5,711 nt of DNA from the NCBI GenBank assembly GCA_007123625.1, contig SKKS01000376.1, positions 1 to 5,711 on the forward strand, in the 5' to 3' direction. Below are positions 1 to 5,711 of the stretch, piece by piece. Source of the stretch: Paracoccaceae bacterium (GTDB taxonomy: Bacteria > Pseudomonadota > Alphaproteobacteria > Rhodobacterales > Rhodobacteraceae). Positions within the stretch are counted from its first letter, which is position 1; each line of letters begins with the position of its first letter. The notes beneath the pieces are model-generated. The model did no database searches. It was not told where the DNA came from and saw only the letters and a list, made by a program, of their open reading frames with translations. Both the position numbers and the translations under genes were made by a program.

Positions 1-750
1 CCCATCGGCCAGTATGTGCCCGCGCTGGCGGCTTCGGGCTATGCGTCGGTGCCGATCGAGGATGCGCTGACCATGTCCTCGGGGGTCGATTTCAACGAGG
101 ATTACGACGATCCGCGCTCGGACATCAACATGCTGTTCTTTCGTGCGATGGCCCTGAGCACGCCGCTTGAAGACAGCATTGCCGCGCTGCAAAGCAGCCG
201 CGCACCGGGGGAATTCAACGCCTATATCAGCGCTGACACCATCGCGCTGGGGTTGGTGCTGGAAGCTGCGACCGGCATGCGCGTGGCCGACTACCTGTCG
301 TCCCGTCTGTGGGGCCCGATGGGGGCCGAGGCCGATGCCACCTGGAGCACTGACCGCACCGGACGCGAAATAACGCTGTGTTGCCTGAATGCGCGGCTGC
401 GCGACTTCGCGCGGTTCGGGCGGCTGTATCTGGAAGGCGGCGCGCGCGAGGGGCAGCAGATCGTGCCCGCCGACTGGGTCGCGGCGTCGGTCACCCCCAC
501 GGCGGCGCACCTGCTGCCGGGCGACAACCCGGCCAGCGACTGGACCTTCGGCTACGGCTACAAATGGTGGATCCCCGAAGACCCGCAGGACGACTTTACC
601 GCCATCGGCGTCTGGGGGCAGTATATCTATGTGGACCCGGCGCGCGCGGTGGTGATCGTCAAGACCAGCTCGGACCCGCTGTTCGACGACAACGACCACG
701 AGACCGTTGCGGCCTTTCGCGCGATTGCCCGCGCGCAGGCCCTGCAGTGA
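1..750 (+). CDS. Serine hydrolase, beta-lactamase/penicillin-binding-protein fold (C-terminal part, 5' truncated)
   Basis: The frame is open from the first base to a TGA at 748-750, giving 249 residues; the true start lies upstream of the window. The protein resembles class C beta-lactamase-like serine hydrolases (Pfam Beta-lactamase family, which includes esterases, DD-peptidases and 6-aminohexanoate-dimer hydrolases). Visible family marks are the stretch LTMSSGVDFNEDY near residues 23-35, a Y-x-S element at residues 75-77 (the place of the catalytic Y-x-N/S motif) followed by a helix ALGLVLEAATG, the FGYGYKWWIP segment near 184-193, and GVWGQ at 203-207 followed by a strand, at the place of the K-T-G/H-x-G motif. 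The nucleophile S-x-x-K motif would lie upstream and cannot be seen. The substrate cannot be inferred. A G/C-rich hairpin follows the stop, and the next gene is 123 bases downstream on the same strand. Family call is firm; specific activity is unknown. Confidence 0.85.
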   Translation, partial: PIGQYVPALAASGYASVPIEDALTMSSGVDFNEDYDDPRSDINMLFFRAMALSTPLEDSIAALQSSRAPGEFNAYISADTIALGLVLEAATGMRVADYLSSRLWGPMGAEADATWSTDRTGREITLCCLNARLRDFARFGRLYLEGGAREGQQIVPADWVAASVTPTAAHLLPGDNPASDWTFGYGYKWWIPEDPQDDFTAIGVWGQYIYVDPARAVVIVKTSSDPLFDDNDHETVAAFRAIARAQALQ

Positions 751-756
751 ACGCAG

Positions 757-786
757 CGGCGCGGCGGACGGGTTGCCGCCGCCCCG
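757..786 (+). terminator. Hairpin after the serine hydrolase gene, possible terminator
   Basis: Bases 757-767 pair with 776-786 over 11 positions, with a single C-C mismatch (760/783) and an 8-base loop. It starts seven bases after the hydrolase stop codon. No T-run follows, so intrinsic termination is uncertain; it could equally be an mRNA 3'-end stabiliser or simply a by-product of G/C-rich sequence. Confidence 0.3.
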
Positions 787-809
787 ACATGCCGATGCGG
801 GAGACCCGA

Positions 810-837
810 TTGCCCCTCCGGGCCGAATCCGCATAAA
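810..837 (+). promoter_or_regulatory. Candidate sigma-70-type promoter of the acyl-CoA dehydrogenase gene
   Basis: TTGCCC at 810-815 resembles a -35 box (4 of 6 consensus bases) and CATAAA at 832-837 a -10 box (4 of 6), separated by 16 bases. The A/T-rich CATAAA stands out in a very G/C-rich spacer. Transcription would start near 844, leaving a leader of about 30 bases that contains the ribosome binding site GAAGGA at 859-864. This would let the dehydrogenase be transcribed independently of the hydrolase upstream. Prediction by eye only. Confidence 0.4.
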
Positions 838-873
838 CACCGCCCCAGGCACCGCAGCGAAGGACATCGGCAC

Positions 874-2025
874 ATGATCGACATGCACCAGGAAATCCGC
901 GACGCGGTCACCCGCCTCTGTGCCGATTTCCCCAACGAATACTGGCGCAAGCTCGACGCCGAGCGGGCGTATCCGCGCGACTTCGTCGATGCGCTGACCG
1001 CGCAGGGGTATCTGGCCGCGCTCATCCCCGAAGAATACGGCGGCATCGGGCTGGGTCTGTCGGCGGGGGTTGCGATCCTTGAAGAAATCCACCGCGCAGG
1101 CGGCAATGCGGCAGCCTGTCATGCGCAGATGTATACCATGGGCACGCTTCTGCGCCACGGCAACGACGCGCAAAAGGCGCGCTACCTGCCCGGTATCGCC
1201 GAAGGGTCTCTGCGGCTGCAGGCGTTCGGGGTCACCGAACCCGGCAGCGGCACCAATACCCCGGCGATCAAGACCTTCGCCCGGCGCGACGGCGACCGCT
1301 ACATCGTCAACGGGCAAAAGATATGGACCAGCCGCGCCGAGCATTCCGACCTGATGATCCTGCTGGCGCGGACGACGCCCCTGCCCGAGGTTACCCGCAA
1401 GACCGACGGGCTGTCGGTGTTCATCCTTGACATGAACGCTGCGCGCGGGAAAGGGCTGCGCATTTCGCCCATCCGCACCATGATGAACCACGCCACCTGC
1501 GAGGTGTTCTTCGACGATGTGGAAATCCCCGCCGAGAACCTGATCGGCGAAGAAGGGCGCGGATTTCGCTACATCATGTCGGGCATGAATGCCGAACGTA
1601 TCCTGATCGCGGCAGAGTGTATCGGTGATGCGAAATGGCTGATCGGCAAGGCCAGCGCCTATGCCACCGAACGCGAGGTCTTTGGCCGGCCCATCGGCCA
1701 GAACCAGGGCATCGCCTTTCCCATCGCGCAGGCCTATGCGCGGATGCGCGCGGCGGAACTGATGGTCCAGGACGCCGTGCGCCGCTACGAGGTCGGCGAA
1801 AACCCCGGCGCCGAAGCGAACATGGCCAAGATGCTGGCCGCCGAAGCCAGCTGGGAAGCCGCCGAAGCGGCGGTGCAGACATTCGGCGGCTTCGGCTTCG
1901 CCGAGGAATATGACATTGAGCGCAAGTTCCGGGAAACGCGGCTTTATCAGGTGGCGCCGATCTCGACCAACCTGATCCTGTCCTACATCGCCGAACACGT
2001 TCTGGGCATGCCGCGCAGCTACTGA
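874..2025 (+). CDS. Acyl-CoA dehydrogenase (FAD-dependent)
   Basis: This 383-residue flavoenzyme, a normal length for the family, is expected to oxidise an acyl-CoA to the trans-2-enoyl-CoA and pass electrons to electron-transfer flavoprotein in the cytoplasm. Signature 1 appears as GVTEPGSGTNTPA at residues 119-131, with Asn128 where the classical pattern has Asp. The FAD contact motif I-W-T-S is at 150-153, the R-x-x-F-G...Q motif at 267-276, and signature 2 fits fully from Gln335 to Glu354 (QTFGGFGF...E). The usual catalytic Glu in Y-E-G-T near the C-terminus is absent; the segment there reads YQVAPISTN. Glu241 in SGMNAER aligns with the catalytic Glu of isovaleryl- and long-chain acyl-CoA dehydrogenases and is the likely base. 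The ATG start is supported by GAAGGA nine bases upstream; a second in-frame ATG at 883 is less well placed. Substrate is not predictable. The gene converges with the MoxR gene. Confidence 0.96.
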   Translation: MIDMHQEIRDAVTRLCADFPNEYWRKLDAERAYPRDFVDALTAQGYLAALIPEEYGGIGLGLSAGVAILEEIHRAGGNAAACHAQMYTMGTLLRHGNDAQKARYLPGIAEGSLRLQAFGVTEPGSGTNTPAIKTFARRDGDRYIVNGQKIWTSRAEHSDLMILLARTTPLPEVTRKTDGLSVFILDMNAARGKGLRISPIRTMMNHATCEVFFDDVEIPAENLIGEEGRGFRYIMSGMNAERILIAAECIGDAKWLIGKASAYATEREVFGRPIGQNQGIAFPIAQAYARMRAAELMVQDAVRRYEVGENPGAEANMAKMLAAEASWEAAEAAVQTFGGFGFAEEYDIERKFRETRLYQVAPISTNLILSYIAEHVLGMPRSY

Positions 2026-2051
2026 CGCACGCCGTCTGATAGTGGCCCCTT

Positions 2052-2074
2052 GCCCTGCGCCCCCAGCGCAGGGC
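2052..2074. terminator. Perfect 9-bp hairpin in the convergent spacer
   Basis: GCCCTGCGC at 2052-2060 and GCGCAGGGC at 2066-2074 form a perfect 9-bp stem with the loop CCCCA. It lies 26 bases after the dehydrogenase stop. It reads as a hairpin on both strands but has no T-run on either side, so it may be a bidirectional terminator element or a 3'-end stabiliser. It sits directly next to a second, larger hairpin. Confidence 0.5.
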
Positions 2075-2131
2075 AGCGCCCGCGAGGCGTGCGAGGGCGC
2101 GGGCGCGTGGGGCACGCCGAGCGGGCGCTTT
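2075..2131 (+). terminator. Long interrupted hairpin with short T-run, probable terminator of the dehydrogenase transcript
   Basis: AGCGCCCGC at 2075-2083 pairs perfectly with GCGGGCGCT at 2121-2129. Then GA (2084-2085) faces GA (2119-2120), and GGCGTGC at 2086-2092 pairs perfectly with GCACGCC at 2112-2118. The result is 9 bp, a tandem GA mismatch, 7 bp and a 19-base loop. On the + strand the stem runs into TTT (2129-2131) and then CCCC, a weak U-tract. A competing perfect 9-bp stem exists inside it (2076-2084 with 2098-2106). Lying between convergent genes, it could also stop transcripts from the - strand. It may belong to a dispersed repeat family, which cannot be tested from one window. 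Confidence 0.5.
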
Positions 2132-2143
2132 CCCCGCCTGCAA

Positions 2144-3055
<912 letters not shown>

Positions 3056-3057
3056 AG

Positions 3058-3065
3058 CCCCTCCC
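3058..3065 (-). promoter_or_regulatory. Ribosome binding site that sets the GTG start of the MoxR gene
   Basis: On the - strand GGGAGGGG (3065 to 3058) lies two bases before GTG at 3055-3053; the core GGAGG is four bases from it, slightly tight. The alternative TTG at 3079-3077 has no purine-rich sequence at a suitable distance. Confidence 0.6.
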
Positions 3066-3078
3066 GGTGTCTGGCGCA

Positions 3079-3107
3079 ACCTTGGGCGGCGTCACAGGGA
3101 CGGTCAA
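3079..3107 (-). promoter_or_regulatory. Weak candidate promoter of the MoxR gene
   Basis: On the - strand TTGACC (3107-3102) is a good -35 match, followed after 17 bases by CAAGGT (3084-3079). The latter keeps only the key A at position 2 and T at position 6 of a -10 box. If used, transcription would start near 3072, downstream of the alternative TTG start and upstream of the GTG start. Without it the MoxR gene would depend on read-through from the kinase gene. Confidence 0.25.
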
Positions 3108-3162
3108 GCGGTGCGGGACCGATTGCGACCAATGGACAGGTCCGCCGCACATCGCACCTGCA

Positions 3163-5376
3163 TCAGTCGCGCAAGGCGACTGATGCGAGGAAGTTTTCCA
3201 GCAGCACCGTGTCGATGGGCTTGTAAAGGATCGCCACGCCGATCCGGGCGGCGGCTGCACGCAGGGACTGGCTGCGGTCGGCGGTGATGATCCGCGCAGG
3301 CACCGGGCCGTGCTGCAACCGCATCTGCCGGATCAGGTCCAGCCCGCTGCGCCTTCCGGGCAAGCGGTTGTCCACCAGCAGGAAATCCGGCGCGATGTCG
3401 ATTTCCGAGATCAGCTCCAGCGCCTCGTCATGGCTGGACGCTTCCAGCACCGAGTGTCCCCAGCCATCAAGCAGCATGCCCAGCGCATGGCGGATATCCT
3501 CGTCATCCTCGACCAGCAGCCCCAGCAGCCCGCCCGCCTGCGCCGACCCATGCGCAGCTGTCACAGGCGCGGGGGCGCTCGCAGTCGGGCGCACCGGGTC
3601 CGCGACGGGCAGGCCCAGCACAAAGCGCGTGCCGCGCCCGGGAGCCGAACGCAGGTCCAGCGGGTGCTGCAAAAGTGCCGCCGCGCGCTCCACGATCGCC
3701 AGCCCCAGCCCCAGCCCTTCGGATGCCGAGGCCCGCGCATTCAGGCGGTGAAACTCGCGAAACACCGCTTTCTGCTCGCTTTCGGGAATGCCGGGGCCGG
3801 TGTCGATCACTTCGACCCGGACCGATGTGGTCCCGGCGCGGCGCACTGCCACCAGCACCCCACCCCGTTCGGTATAACGCAGGGCATTGCCGATCAGGTT
3901 CTGCAAAATGCGCCGCAGATATCCGGGATCGGACAGCACCACCGCATCGCCCGGCCGCACCCGGAACCGCAGACCGCGCGCCTGGGCCATGTACGCGAAT
4001 TCGTCCGCCAGCCGCGCCAGCATCGGACCCAGTGGCACCGGGCCGGGCCGCAGCACCGCCTTGCCCACCTCCAGCCGCGACAGGTCCAGCAGCGCTTCAA
4101 GAATGGTCTCCACGCTTTCAAGCGCCGCGCCCGCCTTTTCCAGCGTCTCGCGGGCGCGGGCCGGTGCGGGGTCATCCCGGGCGGCGGCCAGGAACAACTT
4201 GGCCGCCGACAACGGCTGCAACAGGTCATGGCTGGCGGCGGCGACGAACCGCGAGCGTGCGGCATTGGCACGCTCGGCGTCGGCCAGCGCGGCCTGCAAC
4301 TCGACGGTGCGTTCGGTTACCCGCGCTTCCAGCGTCTCGTTCGCGCGGCTGAGCGCTGCAATCGCGCTGCGCTCGGCAGTCACATCGGTGACCGAAATCA
4401 CCACCCCCGCGTCGGGCATTTCCTGCGCGAAGACATCGAGCACCCGGTCGGCGCGGCGCAATTCGAACCGCAGCGGCGTCCGCCCGCCCTCGGCGCGCGC
4501 CCAATCGCGCAGCGTTGCCACGGTCATACCCTGACCCAGCCGCACATCGGTGGCCAGCCGCATGGCCAGATCGTCGAAATCCATGCCCGACCGCAGCCCG
4601 CCCCGCCCCAGCGCCAGCAACTCGCCCATGCGCGCATTCCAGCCCGCAAGCCGCCCGCCCTGGTCGAAGATCGCGACCCCGTGGCGGATATGGTCCAGCG
4701 TCGCGCGCACCATCTGCGCCTGACTGTCCAGCAGCTTGCCGCGTTCGGCACGTTCGCTGCGGATGATGTCGGACACATCGGTCTGCAGGATCACCGTGCC
4801 GCCGTCGCGGGTGCGGTGCTCGGACACCTGCACCCAGCGGTTCTGTCCCATACCGACGGTGAACATCAGATGCCGGTCGCGGTGCCGCTGCATCCGGAGC
4901 GTGGCCCACGAGGCGGGGTCGCTTCCTTCAGGCAGGCGCAGATGGCGCGACGAGCTGACCAGATCAACATAGGCGCCGAACGCCAGCCCCGGCAGCAGGC
5001 GGGGGCGGATGTCGGGCATGTGCATACCGAAGCGCGAGTTGCACATCACCAGCACGTCGTCGGGAGCGAACAGCGCGAACCCTTCCTGAATGGTCTCGAT
5101 CGCGTTGGCGAGATCCTTGCGCGCGGCCTCGGTCTCGCGGTTGGCCTGGGCCAGCTGGGCATTCGACTGGTTCAACAGGTCAAGCGCCTGCTCCAGATCG
5201 CGGGTCCGCTGGCGCACCTGCTCTTCCAGCATTGCCGCGCGTTCGAACTGTGCATACGAGGCGCCGGTGTCATCCGTGGCCTGCTCAACCCGGCGCATCA
5301 GCACATTGACGATGCACAGCAGTTTCTCGCGCTGGCGCTCGGGCGGGTCGGCGGGATTGATAAGCGGATGGGTCAT
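3163..5376 (-). CDS. Soluble PAS-domain hybrid histidine kinase with C-terminal receiver (NahK-like)
   Basis: A 737-residue sensor kinase. Counting from the ATG at 5376, a coiled coil (about 40-92) leads into two PAS-like regions (about 93-205 and 226-333), a second helical linker (335-378) and a HisKA domain with the phospho-acceptor His383 in ASHDLLQPLSAAKLF. The HATPase_c domain follows with its N box (Asn497), G1 (DTGPGIP from 525), F box (FREFHRL 539-545) and G2 (GLGLGLAIV 554-562). After an Ala/Pro-rich linker comes a receiver domain with acidic pair E623/D624, phospho-acceptor Asp669 in LLVDNRLPG, Thr698 and Lys719 in LYKPID. All catalytic residues are present. No signal peptide or membrane segment is seen, so it should be cytoplasmic and sense through a partner or PAS ligand. 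Its ATG overlaps the stop of the FIST gene as ATGA, implying translational coupling. A TTG start 21 bases upstream is less likely. Domain order and H-box resemble NahK/ErcS' kinases paired with NosP. No Hpt or output domain is present. Confidence 0.94.
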   Translation of the reverse strand: MTHPLINPADPPERQREKLLCIVNVLMRRVEQATDDTGASYAQFERAAMLEEQVRQRTRDLEQALDLLNQSNAQLAQANRETEAARKDLANAIETIQEGFALFAPDDVLVMCNSRFGMHMPDIRPRLLPGLAFGAYVDLVSSSRHLRLPEGSDPASWATLRMQRHRDRHLMFTVGMGQNRWVQVSEHRTRDGGTVILQTDVSDIIRSERAERGKLLDSQAQMVRATLDHIRHGVAIFDQGGRLAGWNARMGELLALGRGGLRSGMDFDDLAMRLATDVRLGQGMTVATLRDWARAEGGRTPLRFELRRADRVLDVFAQEMPDAGVVISVTDVTAERSAIAALSRANETLEARVTERTVELQAALADAERANAARSRFVAAASHDLLQPLSAAKLFLAAARDDPAPARARETLEKAGAALESVETILEALLDLSRLEVGKAVLRPGPVPLGPMLARLADEFAYMAQARGLRFRVRPGDAVVLSDPGYLRRILQNLIGNALRYTERGGVLVAVRRAGTTSVRVEVIDTGPGIPESEQKAVFREFHRLNARASASEGLGLGLAIVERAAALLQHPLDLRSAPGRGTRFVLGLPVADPVRPTASAPAPVTAAHGSAQAGGLLGLLVEDDEDIRHALGMLLDGWGHSVLEASSHDEALELISEIDIAPDFLLVDNRLPGRRSGLDLIRQMRLQHGPVPARIITADRSQSLRAAAARIGVAILYKPIDTVLLENFLASVALRD

Positions 5377-5711
5377 GTGCCGCCAGCCGATGGGCAATCC
5401 GATGGATGATCCGCAGGTGGATAGATCGCCACACCGGTCAGGGTCTGGTTCACATGCATGGCGTTGAACTGCTCGCCATATGTGGAAAACCCGAACACGC
5501 GGTGCGCGGCCAGCAACCGCGACAGTTCATGCGATTTCTGCTTTTCCTGCGCTTCCATCCGGCGCAAGACGCAATCGCACGCCAGGATCGCCGCCGGGGC
5601 GCCGGGCGTTGCCAGCGCCTCAAGCTCGGCGCGCAGATGCGCGGTCATGTCCTGCGGTTCGGCCAGGGTCAGAACCATGCCCTCGGCGATGGCGGAATAG
5701 AAGATCAGATC
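5373..5711 (-). CDS. FIST-domain protein, C-terminal end (NosP-like; start lies outside the window)
   Basis: The frame is open from the right edge of the window to TGA at 5375-5373, giving the last 112 residues of a longer protein; there is no reason to start it at the internal ATG at 5678. The segment matches my recollection of the FIST C-terminal domain: DLIFYSAIAEGMVLTLAEP at residues 1-19, a C-D-C-V-L-R-R element at 45-51, and YGEQFNAMHVNQTLTGVA at 78-95, close to the domain end. FIST proteins are cytoplasmic sensors. NosP proteins of this type bind haem and nitric oxide and regulate a co-encoded kinase. The FIST_N domain and any haem-binding residues lie outside the window, so NO sensing is an inference from the kinase partnership. 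The last 17 or so residues, after TGVA, look like an unstructured tail, and its final codons overlap the kinase start (ATGA). Family call is fairly firm; the NosP role is tentative. Confidence 0.85.
   Translation of the reverse strand, partial: DLIFYSAIAEGMVLTLAEPQDMTAHLRAELEALATPGAPAAILACDCVLRRMEAQEKQKSHELSRLLAAHRVFGFSTYGEQFNAMHVNQTLTGVAIYPPADHPSDCPSAGGT

Noticed and set aside
627..1106. 159-codon open frame on the - strand across the gap between the hydrolase and dehydrogenase genes
   Set aside because: It overlaps two well-supported + strand genes, has low-complexity Ser/Arg-rich content and no ribosome binding site that I can see.
3122..3133. Short palindrome ATTG-N4-CAAT in the gap between the kinase and MoxR genes, considered as an FNR/NnrR-type operator because of the possible NO link
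   Set aside because: FNR/NnrR sites have the form TTGAT-N4-ATCAA, with TTG and CAA eight bases apart; here they are only four apart and the flanks are not symmetric. A 4-bp arm is likely by chance.
5377..5397. TTG at 5397 as the start of the histidine kinase
   Set aside because: The ATG at 5376 overlaps the FIST stop codon as ATGA, a typical coupled start, and the extra seven residues have no family support that I can recognise.
3310..5409. 699-codon open frame on the + strand, antisense to the histidine kinase gene
   Set aside because: Its translation is rich in Gln, His, Arg and Pro with no recognisable domain, as expected from the complement of a G/C-rich gene. The - strand frame carries all the kinase motifs.
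5373..5678. Treating the right-edge gene as a complete 101-residue protein starting at ATG 5678
   Set aside because: The frame continues open to the window edge and encodes DLIFYSAIAEG, which fits the FIST C-terminal domain, so the gene is truncated by the window.

Overview
The window is GC-rich, with strong G/C at third codon positions in all five genes. Its proteins look like those of an alphaproteobacterium, most probably a member of the Rhodobacterales (Rhodobacter/Roseobacter relatives). That placement rests on protein style and codon use as read by eye, not on a database search.

Layout. Two genes on the + strand occupy the left part: the C-terminal part of a beta-lactamase-fold serine hydrolase (1-750, start outside the window) and a complete acyl-CoA dehydrogenase (874-2025). 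Three genes on the - strand occupy the rest, in transcription order from the right edge: the C-terminal end of a FIST-domain sensor protein (5711-5373, start outside the window), a large soluble hybrid histidine kinase (5376-3163), and a MoxR/CoxD-type AAA+ ATPase (3055-2144). The two groups converge on a 118-base spacer (2026-2143) packed with inverted repeats that probably terminates transcription. No tRNA, rRNA, CRISPR array, insertion sequence or phage gene is visible, and no gene-free stretch exceeds about 125 bases.

How the genes work together. The most informative part is the FIST gene joined to the kinase gene by an ATGA overlap. This is the arrangement of NosP (a FIST-domain haemoprotein that senses nitric oxide) with its co-encoded kinase (NahK/ErcS' in Pseudomonas aeruginosa). 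The kinase has no membrane segment and carries two PAS-like regions, HisKA, HATPase_c and a C-terminal receiver. A reasonable model is that the FIST protein senses a ligand, possibly NO, and controls the kinase, which signals through a phosphotransfer or response-regulator partner outside the window. The MoxR-type ATPase follows on the same strand after about 107 bases. It may be in the same transcript or have its own promoter, and the VWA-domain partner that usually accompanies such ATPases is not next to it. The hydrolase and the dehydrogenase are metabolic. Nothing in the sequence links them to the signalling genes, and the dehydrogenase appears to have its own promoter.

Nothing in the window is clearly an undescribed system. 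The items most worth a second look are the putative NO-sensing FIST/kinase operon, the unaccompanied MoxR ATPase, the catalytic-base arrangement of the dehydrogenase, and the compound hairpin between the convergent genes.
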